Assembly: GCF_001642725.1 (NCBI RefSeq)
Contig: NZ_LSUQ01000011.1
Span: 1-64,000, forward strand
From: Ferroacidibacillus organovorans
Lineage (GTDB): Bacteria > Bacillota > Bacilli > Alicyclobacillales > SLC66
DNA length: 64,000 bases
Direction: 5' to 3'
Part shown: positions 26,283-34,052 of the stretch, piece by piece
Position numbering within the stretch: position 1 is the first letter of the stretch
Layout: every line of letters begins with the position of its first letter
Notes under the pieces: generated by a model
Told to the model about the DNA's origin: nothing
What the model saw: the letters and a program-made list of their open reading frames with translations, nothing else
Databases searched by the model: none
Program-made: the position numbers and the translations under genes

Positions 26283-26343
26283 CAAAATGTGTTGAATCTT
26301 CGATTCAACACATTTTGACACCTCACGTGCAATACGCTAGGAT
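26283..26343 (+). promoter_or_regulatory. Cardiolipin synthase promoter with a 16-bp inverted repeat
   Basis: TTGACA (26315-26320), 17 bases, TAGGAT (26338-26343) is a good sigma-A promoter 40 bases before the gene. A perfect 16-base inverted repeat (26283-26298 with 26302-26317, loop TTC) ends inside the -35 box. No T run follows, so it is more likely an operator than a terminator. Confidence 0.55.
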
Positions 26344-26383
26344 TTGTACGCACTACGATGCTTGAATGGAAGGGAGGCTTACT

Positions 26384-27604
26384 ATGAGTTATCGAGAACT
26401 CGAGGATGGTTTCCTTGTCACACTCGCGCTCATCGTTTCTTCACAGCTCCTCGTCATTCTCATTTCTCTGATCAGCAATCAGTTTCGCCGACAACGAAAG
26501 CTCTCCATTACGAATCAACCACCTGTCGAATCGGTGATTGACGGCAATCAGATCACAATCTACACATACGGAATGGACTTCTATCATGCCCTTCTACGTG
26601 ACATCACGCAGGCGAAGGATATTATTTGCATTGAATCCTTTATCTGGAAAGATGATGCGGTTGGACAACAAATCAAAGAACTTCTGGCCAAAAAAGCGCG
26701 CGAGGGCGTAACTGTTTATGTTGTTTTTGACGCGTTTGCAAACCTCGTCGTACCGCGTCCCTTTAAACAGTTTTCTGCTGACATTCACCTTTACCGCTAT
26801 CGCGCCTGGCAAAGATTTCTCGATCTGTTCGATCCACGCCGGCTCGCGCGCGACCACCGTAAACTCGCCATCATTGACCGCACAATCAGTTATGTCGGTG
26901 GTTTTAACATCGGCGAGTTGTATGGACGAAAGTGGCGCGATACGCATGTACGTATAGAGGGGAGCTCCTCTCACAACCTTTTTGCGGCATTCGCTGATTT
27001 TTGGAATGCGCAAGCGCATAAACTTCCGAAGCTGAAAACTGAGCGCGCATCCCTTTCGCCCTATATCCGTCCCTATGTAAATAATCCGCAACGCATCCTC
27101 TTTCCGATTCGTTCCATGTACATTGAAGCGATTGATCTGGCTAAAGAGCACATCTTTTTGACGACCCCTTATTTCGTGCCAGACCGCGTTGTTCTATCCG
27201 CACTTATCGATGCGGCTGATCGAGGCGTACAAGTCTCTCTGCTCGTCCCCGAACGCTCCAACCATCTTCTGGCGGATTGGCTGGCGCGAACGTATTTTAC
27301 TGATTGTCTGAAACGGGGCATTCGCATCTATTTGTACCAAGGGGCAATGATTCACGCCAAAACGGCGACCGTCGATGGAAAATGGACCACAATCGGAACG
27401 GCAAATCTTGATCGGTTGAGCCTCTTTGGAAATCACGAGATTAACGTGGAGTTTTTTAGTGAAGAGGTTGCGACGCACATGGAGGGGATGTTCGAATACG
27501 ATCTCAAGGCGTGCCGCGAATTGAGTCTCGATGAGTGGAACCGCCGACCAATGACTCAGAAACTCGGTGAACTCGTGCTATCCCCTCTCTGGCCCTTTCT
27601 ATAG
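26384..27604 (+). CDS. cls: Cardiolipin synthase (phospholipase D family)
   Basis: Membrane enzyme joining two phosphatidylglycerols to cardiolipin. One N-terminal membrane helix (LVTLALIVSSQLLVILISLI) is followed by two PLD domains with HKD motifs: DHRKLAIIDRTISYVGGFN and HAKTATVDGKWTTIGTANLD. Typical sites ESFIWKDDAVG and FLTTPYFVPD are present. 406 residues; the usual enzymes have two N-terminal helices and about 480 residues, so this is a short form. ATG 26384 has AAGGGAGG six bases ahead. Confidence 0.88.
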   Translation: MSYRELEDGFLVTLALIVSSQLLVILISLISNQFRRQRKLSITNQPPVESVIDGNQITIYTYGMDFYHALLRDITQAKDIICIESFIWKDDAVGQQIKELLAKKAREGVTVYVVFDAFANLVVPRPFKQFSADIHLYRYRAWQRFLDLFDPRRLARDHRKLAIIDRTISYVGGFNIGELYGRKWRDTHVRIEGSSSHNLFAAFADFWNAQAHKLPKLKTERASLSPYIRPYVNNPQRILFPIRSMYIEAIDLAKEHIFLTTPYFVPDRVVLSALIDAADRGVQVSLLVPERSNHLLADWLARTYFTDCLKRGIRIYLYQGAMIHAKTATVDGKWTTIGTANLDRLSLFGNHEINVEFFSEEVATHMEGMFEYDLKACRELSLDEWNRRPMTQKLGELVLSPLWPFL

Positions 27605-27710
27605 TCACAGGAATTTTAATTCTATTAAATGGAGTCTTGATGTCCAGATACTTTACAACTATACTTAACCCGAAATATACCCGTAAGGGTATAAGAAAGA
27701 GGTGTATGAA

Positions 27711-27929
27711 ATGTTTGTATGTAGCGGAAAAGGTTCTACAATTCGGTTACTAGCAGGAATTTTCTTTTGGGTCTCTATTTTACTGGGGTTATTTGTGAAT
27801 AAATATTTAATGATCATTGGAGGGCTACCCGCGACGATGCTAATTGTATCGTATTTAACTGGATGGTGTCCTACAGAAATGCTTCTAAAATTGTTTGGAG
27901 CAAAAGAACAAAAAAGAATCTTAAAATAA
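27711..27929 (+). CDS. DUF2892-type (YgaP-like) small membrane protein
   Basis: A 72-residue protein (MFVCSGKGSTIRLLAGIFFW...) with two hydrophobic helices and the C-terminal block SYLTGWCPTEMLLKLFG, like the TGFCP-x-LLG end of DUF2892 proteins, which often stand beside rhodanese or sulfur genes. ATG 27711 follows AAAGAGGTG. The coding sequence is clearly more AT-rich than its neighbours, so it may be a recent arrival. A long palindrome follows. Confidence 0.7.
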   Translation: MFVCSGKGSTIRLLAGIFFWVSILLGLFVNKYLMIIGGLPATMLIVSYLTGWCPTEMLLKLFGAKEQKRILK

Positions 27930-27935
27930 ACGAAA

Positions 27936-27979
27936 AGTAATACACGATGGAGTAGGTACCTACTCCATCGTGTATTACT
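27936..27979. repeat. 44-bp perfect loopless palindrome, possible bidirectional terminator
   Basis: Positions 27936-27957 are the exact reverse complement of 27958-27979, centred on GGTACC. It lies seven bases after the DUF2892 gene and 35 bases before the end of the convergent fumarase gene. Transcribed either way it gives a 20-base-pair hairpin, but no long T run follows. Confidence 0.85.
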
Positions 27980-28013
27980 CATCATTGAGTATGCTTTTGG
28001 CAACCATTGGTTG

Positions 28014-29534
28014 TTAATACACTGGGTCAGCGAATTCCTCGAGTTTCTTAAAGGAGTGATCATCCACGTCCGCATGCAGACTGTTGCCGTGACTGTCCAT
28101 CGTTACAATGGCCGGAAACCCATCCACCTGAAGGTGCCACATCGCCTCTGGAATTCCAAACTCTTCGAGATAATCCACACCGTCTACCGCCTCAACGCTT
28201 TTCGCGTAATACTGCGCCGCGCCGCCGATCGCATTGAGATAGACCGCGCCTGACGCTTTCAGTCCGGCGAGCGTTTTTGCACCCATGCCGCCTTTGCCCA
28301 TGACGACGCGCAGGCCAAATTTTTGGATGATCTCCGCTTGATATGGCTCTTCGCGCGCGCTAGTGGTGGGCCCTGCCGCCTTTACGTGCCACTTGCCTTC
28401 GTCATCCTTCATCATGACGGGTCCACAGTGGTAGAGCACACCGCCTTCAAGTGACACTGGCGCATCGTGATCCATCAAATACTTGTGGATTGCATCACGC
28501 CCCGTATGCATTTCTCCGCTGATCAAAACCACATCACCGACGTGGAGCGCGCGAATCTCTTCTTCTGAAATGGGCGCTCGCAACACCTTTACCTTATCTG
28601 AAAAACCCGCAAATTCTTTGCGTTTGAGGTCGGATGTGCCCTGTTTGTAAATCCAGTTGAGAATCTCTCCGGTGCGCGGGTCAATGCGCACGCCCTGCCG
28701 ACGAAAAGCCCAGCAGTTGTACGCAACGGAAACGAAGAAACTCGCAGGAAGTCGATTTTGAACGCCGATCTTACAACCGAGCAAAGAGATGCGGCCGCCG
28801 AATCCCATCGTTCCCACACCCAATTCATTGGCGTGTTCCATGATGTACGATTCGAGTTCAGCAAGCTCTTTAATCGGGTTATGATCGTCAAGATGGCGGA
28901 ATAACTGCTCTTTGGCGTGCTGATAACCGGACGTTCGATCGCCACCGATCGAGACCCCAATAAATCCTGCACTACAGCCTTGCCCCTGCGCCTGGTACAC
29001 CGCGTGCATGATGCATTTGCGGATGCCGTCGAGATCACGCCCCGTTTTTCCAAGTCCAGGAAGCTCCATCGGCAGACTGTACTGGATGTTCTTGTTTTCA
29101 CACCCACCGCCTTTGAGAATCAGTCGGACATCAATCTCATCGTTTTCCCATTGGTGAAAGTGGATGACCGGTGTCCCAGGGCCCAGATTATCACCCGTAT
29201 TTTTCCCCGTCAGAGAGTCAACCGAGTTTGTGCGCAGTTTGCCAAGGCGCGTCGCCTCGGCAACCGCCGCTTTGATCTGACGCTCCATCACGATCTGGTT
29301 CGCGCCGACTGGCGTATGCACTTCAAACGTAGGCATTCCTGTATCCTGACAGATTGGTCCCTGTTCCTCTTCGGCCAGTAAAACATTCTCAACGATCGTC
29401 TCTAAAGCAAGCGCCGCGCGCGACCCGATCTCTTCCCGAATCTGCGCCTGTTCAACCGCCCGGCGCACGTCAGGAGGAAGATTGGTCGACGTGTCAATAA
29501 TCAATTTCAGTAGGCTCTCTTCAAAATGTTCCAC
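28014..29534 (-). CDS. Fumarate hydratase, class I (iron-sulfur)
   Basis: Converts fumarate to malate with an oxygen-sensitive [4Fe-4S] cluster. Alpha and beta parts are fused in one 506-residue chain. The cluster cysteines appear in GPICQDTGMPTF, GQGCSAGFIGVSIGGDR and SVAYNCWAFRRQGV. Other blocks: GTPVIHFHQW, LILKGGGCENKN, NELGVGTMGFGGR and, in the beta domain, GDVVLISGEMHTGRDAIHKY and GMGAKTLAGLKASGAVYLN. No other TCA gene is adjacent. The PBP gene lies upstream at 36 bases, likely independent. Confidence 0.94.
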   Translation of the reverse strand: MEHFEESLLKLIIDTSTNLPPDVRRAVEQAQIREEIGSRAALALETIVENVLLAEEEQGPICQDTGMPTFEVHTPVGANQIVMERQIKAAVAEATRLGKLRTNSVDSLTGKNTGDNLGPGTPVIHFHQWENDEIDVRLILKGGGCENKNIQYSLPMELPGLGKTGRDLDGIRKCIMHAVYQAQGQGCSAGFIGVSIGGDRTSGYQHAKEQLFRHLDDHNPIKELAELESYIMEHANELGVGTMGFGGRISLLGCKIGVQNRLPASFFVSVAYNCWAFRRQGVRIDPRTGEILNWIYKQGTSDLKRKEFAGFSDKVKVLRAPISEEEIRALHVGDVVLISGEMHTGRDAIHKYLMDHDAPVSLEGGVLYHCGPVMMKDDEGKWHVKAAGPTTSAREEPYQAEIIQKFGLRVVMGKGGMGAKTLAGLKASGAVYLNAIGGAAQYYAKSVEAVDGVDYLEEFGIPEAMWHLQVDGFPAIVTMDSHGNSLHADVDDHSFKKLEEFADPVY

Positions 29535-29570
29535 GCTTATTCACTCGTTTCATAAGTGAGGTAGATACGT

Positions 29571-31439
29571 TTAACCAACGTGAACGGGTGTCGGAGGGAT
29601 CGGTTTTTTGCCAGCCAGCTCATTCAGGTAGGCGTCGATCAATTTGCGTGCGACCGATCCTGATGAGAGATAGCCTTCACCAGCACCTGGGACAATGACT
29701 GCAACGGCGATCTTTGGATTCTTGTACGGCGCCCAACCAATAAAGAGCGCGATATCGTGACCGACGACACCCGTTTGCGCCGTACCCGTTTTCCCCGCCA
29801 CAGAGTAAGGGTCGCCGAGAAATACGGACCACGATGTTCCCATTCGCTTCGTGGTCACCCAGTGCATGCCTTGACGAATCATACTCAAATTCGCAGGACT
29901 GACAGGCACTTTGTTGAGGACGACCGGCTGAATCGTTTTGATCACCTCGCCTGTCGGCGAAAGGATTTGATGCAGCACTTCTGGCTTCATGCGTTTACCT
30001 GTCGCAATGGCGCTCACGTACTGAGCAAGCCCGATCGCTGAGTACACCTGATCCTGTCCAATCGCCATATACGCGAGATCCGAGAGATAGCCATTATCGT
30101 GGAAATAGCCCACGCGCTCATTAGGCAGGTCGATCTGGGTCGGCGAAGTCAAGCCAAAGTACTTACCAAAACTGGCAAGTTGATTAAACGCTTTGACGCG
30201 CTCACCTGTCATCCACGTGTTGATATTATAAGACGGCGGATAATGTCCCATCCAAAGTCCGGTTTGATACAGAAAGACGTCAGATGAATACTCTAGCGCC
30301 TCTGGAACAGTGACCATTCCGAATCCGCCAGGCACCCACTCGTGCAGGACCGTATTGCCCACCAGCAGATAGCCTGGATCCCAAACGGTCGTCGTCGGTT
30401 TAATCGCGCCCAGATTCAAAGCATCCATAAGCGTCAGCGGTTTTTCCGTCGATCCTGGCATAAAGAGACCCGACACCGCCATATTGAGCGCTGCATTTTG
30501 ATACTGTGCATAGTGCTGATTCGAGATCCCGCCGACAAACCACTGCGGGTTATAATCCGGATAACTGCCCATTGCAAGCACCGCGCCCGTTTGCGGGTTC
30601 ATCGCAACCGCCACACCCGAGTCAACCCACGAATATCCCTGCGAGCGAAGGCTCGCCACTTGGGTTTGAAGCGCCTGTTGCAAAACATTCTGCAGATGTC
30701 CGTCAATGTTCAGGACAAGGTTGTCACCCGGCATCGGCGCGGGATACATGCCAAGCTCTTTCATCGGCACATTCGCCGCATTCACCTGCACACGCATGAC
30801 ACCCGGTACGCCTTGCAGGAGGGAATCGTATTGCTGCTCAATTCCGTCCAACCCAACCAGTGCATTGGCTGGGTACTTGCTATACTGAGGCATCGCGTTA
30901 TTCGGCGGAATAGGCCCGATATACCCAACCACGTGATCAGCGAGTGCGCCATACGGGTAGTAGCGAAGCGGCGTCGTGATCACCCGCACGCCGATCAGCG
31001 AGTTTTCGTGTTCCTCCACGTATGACACTGCGCGTGGAGAGGCATTCTGTAGAATAGTGACCTGTGGGTTCGCGTAATTGTATGCGTTCATCGCCTGTAA
31101 AAGATTTTTTACTGATTCACCAAACGCAGGCGCCAGACGCTTTGCGATCGCATTTGTATTTTGAAGCGGTGTCGCCAAACGCGTGTAGACAACCGTGAAC
31201 GTTGGTTTATCCGCGGCCAGCAATACGTGGTTTCGATCATAAATCCAGCCTCTTGGCGCAGGCACCGCATACGTATCGTACTCGTTCGTATGCTCTTGCG
31301 CGACAAACTGGGAACTCGTCTTGATCTGGAGATACCCCAGGCGAACGATAAGTAGGGACATCGACAAAAAAACCGTGGTAAACGCAAACGCGAGACGCGC
31401 CTCAACAGGGCGGCGCCGCGGTTTGTCTGCCTTTTTCAT
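29571..31439 (-). CDS. Class B penicillin-binding protein 2 (peptidoglycan D,D-transpeptidase)
   Basis: Cell-wall cross-linking enzyme anchored by one N-terminal helix (ARLAFAFTTVFLSMSLLIVRLGYL, shortened). The pedestal domain has PAPRGWIYDRNHVLLA. The transpeptidase domain has S-x-x-K (PGSTEKP, serine near residue 331), S-x-D (YSSDVF, near 385) and KTG (GKTGTAQ, near 550). S-S-D instead of S-x-N is normal for PBP2/MrdA types. 622 residues. Its PBP2 group acts in elongation or in spores; context does not decide. Confidence 0.92.
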   Translation of the reverse strand: MKKADKPRRRPVEARLAFAFTTVFLSMSLLIVRLGYLQIKTSSQFVAQEHTNEYDTYAVPAPRGWIYDRNHVLLAADKPTFTVVYTRLATPLQNTNAIAKRLAPAFGESVKNLLQAMNAYNYANPQVTILQNASPRAVSYVEEHENSLIGVRVITTPLRYYPYGALADHVVGYIGPIPPNNAMPQYSKYPANALVGLDGIEQQYDSLLQGVPGVMRVQVNAANVPMKELGMYPAPMPGDNLVLNIDGHLQNVLQQALQTQVASLRSQGYSWVDSGVAVAMNPQTGAVLAMGSYPDYNPQWFVGGISNQHYAQYQNAALNMAVSGLFMPGSTEKPLTLMDALNLGAIKPTTTVWDPGYLLVGNTVLHEWVPGGFGMVTVPEALEYSSDVFLYQTGLWMGHYPPSYNINTWMTGERVKAFNQLASFGKYFGLTSPTQIDLPNERVGYFHDNGYLSDLAYMAIGQDQVYSAIGLAQYVSAIATGKRMKPEVLHQILSPTGEVIKTIQPVVLNKVPVSPANLSMIRQGMHWVTTKRMGTSWSVFLGDPYSVAGKTGTAQTGVVGHDIALFIGWAPYKNPKIAVAVIVPGAGEGYLSSGSVARKLIDAYLNELAGKKPIPPTPVHVG

Positions 31440-31631
31440 AGATTCCTAAATCGCCCTCTTCTCCGTAACCGATTCGCAAAAGCCACCATCGTATTATAAA
31501 TCTATGAACCTACGAATAACAGGGAAAAACGAGACTAGACAGGAAATGTTTACACTTTTGCGCAGAGCATAAAGCAGGACGAATTGACTCACGCTAGTTC
31601 TGCAATGAATCCGTTCGAGAGGGGGATGGAC

Positions 31632-31835
31632 ATGACCAAACTGGCACTTGTCCTCGTGATCATCGGGGCGTTGAACTGGTTGCTCGTCGGTCTGTTCCAA
31701 TTTGATATCGTTGCCGCCATTTTCGGCGGTCACGGCACACTTCTTAGCCGCGTCGTCTATACACTGGTTGGCCTCGCCGGAATCTACACCATCGGCCTAC
31801 TGTTTCGCGATGCAGATCATCGCGACGTGGTCTAA
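31632..31835 (+). CDS. DUF378 family membrane protein (YuzA-like)
   Basis: A 67-residue protein with two helices: MTKLALVLVIIGALNWLLVG, then LFQFDIVAAIFGG, SRVVYTLVGLAGIYTI. The GALNWLLVG and VYxLVGLAG blocks define DUF378; function unknown. The ATG at 31632 is six bases from GAGGGGG; another ATG two codons up (31626) is too close to it. A terminator follows. Confidence 0.85.
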   Translation: MTKLALVLVIIGALNWLLVGLFQFDIVAAIFGGHGTLLSRVVYTLVGLAGIYTIGLLFRDADHRDVV

Positions 31836-31848
31836 TCGCAAGACAATA

Positions 31849-31895
31849 GACAGACCCGCGCATGAGCGATCTCTTCGCCTTTGCGTGGGTCTGTC
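31849..31895. terminator. Terminator-like hairpin between convergent genes
   Basis: Nine-base stem GACAGACCC (31849-31857) with GGGTCTGTC (31887-31895), extended by further pairs inside, followed by AGCTTTCATTT. It separates the DUF378 gene from the spoVAF-like gene. Confidence 0.65.
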
Positions 31896-31927
31896 AGCTT
31901 TCATTTGAGGCTAACGCCTTAAGACAA

Positions 31928-33430
31928 TCAACCTCTGCGAATGAGCGTTTTTGTCTTAAAAATACTCGGCCGTCCATCTTTTCGATACAAAGGTGCACGA
32001 ATCAATACGCCTTTGATGCCCTCCCAGTCAAACGGCAAGAAGGGCCACAGATAAGGAACACCAAACGACTTTGTCGTCGCTAGCAGCACGATAAGTCCGA
32101 TGATGCCAAGGATGAAGCCAATCCAACCACCGACCGATGTAACGATGATTAAGATGAAGCGAACGAAGCGATTGGCAGTAGACAGCTCATGTGAAGATGT
32201 GGCAAACTGCGCCACCATTGCAGAGCCCATGAAGACGAGCACCTCAGGCGAAACGAGGTTCATCGAGACGGCAAACGGTCCAAAGACGAGACCGGCAACG
32301 ATACCTGTCGCCGTGGCAAGCGCCGTCGGGGTATTGATCACCGCACGCTCAAAGAGGTCTACGGCAAGCTGCGCCAAGAGAAACTGAACGGCGAGCGGAA
32401 GTGAGAGCGGCGCCGGATCGACCAAACGCGCCAACCAGCGCGGCTCGACCTTTCCAAGTTGCGCCGCAACAATAAAAAAGGATGGCGAGAACACCGAAAT
32501 GAGCGCACCAAGAATCGACACCACGCGCATATACGTCCCATTCGTCGGGTATACGTGATAGTCTTCCGGGTGATGGATGTGATTAAACAGCGTGCTCGGC
32601 GCAATGATCACTTCTGGCGTCGTATCGACGACGATAACGATCTGTCCTTCCATCAGACATGTCGCCGCGACATCAGGCCGCTCCGTGTACCGAACGATCG
32701 GGTACGGATTCCACTTAACCTTTGCGATAAACTCCGTCACCGCTTGCTCACCCATCGCGACAACATCCGTATTGATGGATTTGAGTTCCTTTTTTACATT
32801 GTCGACGAGCGCGTCATTTGTCACATCTTGGAGATACATGACACTCACGTCCGTCTGTGAACGCGTCCCCACTTGAATGAGCTCAACGCGCAACCGTGGA
32901 TCGCGCAGTCGCCTGCGAATCAGCGCGACATTCATAAGCATCGTCTCGACAAACCCGTCACGCGGGCCGCGCACGACCCGCTCAACTTCCGGTTCAGCAA
33001 TGGAGCGCATCGGGTAGATCCGGGTGTCGATCATGAGCGTCTCGTTATACCCGTCGAGGAATATGACAAGCGGACCCGACAGGATGTAGCGAACTGCGTC
33101 TTTCATGTTGTTCACTTTTTGCACTTGAACAAAACTGATCGTGACATTCAAATAGTTTACAAGCTCATCAATCGTAAAATCGCGCGCAGGGTGGCGCGCT
33201 ACAAACTCTTTCAAGGACATCTCAACGTTTTCAAGGATCAGCACCATGTTCATCGTCAAGAAAAAGCCGTTTGCCGTGTATCCCGTCATGCTGATTTGTT
33301 CGTAGACAAACGGTTTGGCGATGAGATCCCAACTGACCCCTATTCCCAGCAGTTGCTTGAGAAATGCGTCATTCTGTTGAAGATTTGTTGAAATGGAAAC
33401 TTGTTCAAGCGACTCCATCTCCGTCGTCAA
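31928..33430 (-). CDS. GerA-family stage V sporulation protein AF-like
   Basis: A stand-alone GerA-family protein of 500 residues. It shares the GerA pattern (YILSGPLVIFLDGYNETLMID, given in part; RVVRGPRDGFVETMLMNVAL; DVSVMYLQDVTNDALV) and about five C-terminal helices, but lacks the hydrophilic N-terminal tail of the receptor at 3.9 kb. The first part (QLLGIGVSWDLIAKPF, GFFLTMNMVLILENVE) fits SpoVAF, which helps Ca-dipicolinate release during germination. No spoVA genes are adjacent. It starts with TTG after GGAGGAG and has a sigma-G-like promoter. Confidence 0.85.
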   Translation of the reverse strand: MTTEMESLEQVSISTNLQQNDAFLKQLLGIGVSWDLIAKPFVYEQISMTGYTANGFFLTMNMVLILENVEMSLKEFVARHPARDFTIDELVNYLNVTISFVQVQKVNNMKDAVRYILSGPLVIFLDGYNETLMIDTRIYPMRSIAEPEVERVVRGPRDGFVETMLMNVALIRRRLRDPRLRVELIQVGTRSQTDVSVMYLQDVTNDALVDNVKKELKSINTDVVAMGEQAVTEFIAKVKWNPYPIVRYTERPDVAATCLMEGQIVIVVDTTPEVIIAPSTLFNHIHHPEDYHVYPTNGTYMRVVSILGALISVFSPSFFIVAAQLGKVEPRWLARLVDPAPLSLPLAVQFLLAQLAVDLFERAVINTPTALATATGIVAGLVFGPFAVSMNLVSPEVLVFMGSAMVAQFATSSHELSTANRFVRFILIIVTSVGGWIGFILGIIGLIVLLATTKSFGVPYLWPFLPFDWEGIKGVLIRAPLYRKDGRPSIFKTKTLIRRG

Positions 33431-33451
33431 TGCGGCTCACTCCTCCACACC

Positions 33452-33481
33452 CAGTATGTGGAACGACGCATCTTCATATAC
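33452..33481 (-). promoter_or_regulatory. Sigma-G promoter of the spoVAF-like gene
   Basis: Minus strand GTATAT (33481-33476), 17 bases, CATACTG (33458-33452): a close match to the forespore sigma-G consensus, about 20 bases before the TTG start. Confidence 0.6.
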
Positions 33482-33620
33482 GTGAGTCTCGCAAACTCAC
33501 AAGCCACCCAGTTAGCATGTTTGATTATCACTGAAAGCTTAGGTACACTATATATAGGTAAGTCGACTTCTCATCCTAACTTCGCGATGAATCGACCGCA
33601 GCAAAGGGGGGGATACGCAT

Positions 33621-33929
33621 ATGATGAAGACGATACAAACGGCGGAATACGATAAACTTGTCGGATCCTCCACAAAACCCGTCATTCTTGACTTCTCAGC
33701 GGATTGGTGACCGGGCTGTCGAATGTTGAGACCGGTGGTCTCTAAAATTGCAGGAGAAGATGCAACCGTTGACTATTACTATGTGGATGTCGATCAGTCG
33801 CCTGAACTCGCCATGAAATTTGGCGTTCAGAGCATCCCGACCATGATCTTGATTAAAGACGGAAAAGAAGCGGGTCGCAAGATCGGCGCCGCGCGGGAAG
33901 CAGACGTCCTGAAATTCGCTCACTCTTAA
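33621..33929 (+). CDS. Thioredoxin-like selenoprotein (active site W-U-P-G-C, TGA as Sec)
   Basis: A complete thioredoxin fold of 102 residues if the TGA at 33708-33710 is read as selenocysteine. Before it: KPVILDFSADW; then U-PGCRMLRPVVSKIAGE; later YYYVDVDQSPELAMKFGVQS, IPTMILIKDGKEAGR with the cis-Pro. The TGA replaces the first, attacking Cys of the C-x-x-C motif. Both halves are in the same frame, with no other stop or gap. ATG 33621 follows AAGGGGGG at about ten bases. A gene caller would report only the 68-residue C-terminal piece (33723-33929). Single-gene unit with its own terminator. Role inferred: disulfide or peroxide reduction. Confidence 0.88.
33711..33742 (+). promoter_or_regulatory. 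Candidate bacterial SECIS element in the thioredoxin-like gene
   Basis: After the TGA, GAGACC (33728-33733) pairs perfectly with GGTCTC (33737-33742) around a GGT loop. The loop starts 24 nucleotides after the TGA and opens with G, as bacterial SECIS models require (loop about 16-37 nt from the UGA, G among its first two bases). It also lies within codons, as bacterial SECIS elements do. Confidence 0.65.
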
Positions 33930-33955
33930 TTCGCGTACACTCCGTAACCATTGCA

Positions 33956-33995
33956 AGGGCGCTCGCCTGGAGAAATCCGACGGGCGCTCTTTTTC
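33956..33995 (+). terminator. Intrinsic terminator after the thioredoxin-like selenoprotein
   Basis: A ten-base stem with wobble pairs (33956-33965 with 33981-33990) followed by TTTTT. Confidence 0.7.
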
Positions 33996-34052
33996 ATCAT
34001 CGTGTAAGCTAGAGGTACGTTCATATTTACACGTTTGGGAGGTATTCAATCG

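Noticed and set aside
33708-33710. TGA read as tryptophan (altered genetic code) or as a plain nonsense mutation
   Set aside because: Many neighbouring genes use TGA as a stop with ATGA overlaps, and a second gene (21.5 kb) has TGA at another catalytic Cys; Trp would not fit either motif.
33723-33929. Thioredoxin C-terminal fragment as an independent gene starting at ATG 33723
   Set aside because: The upstream half is in the same frame, separated by one TGA at the active-site Cys position, and carries the ribosome site; the fragment alone lacks the first strand and helix of the fold.
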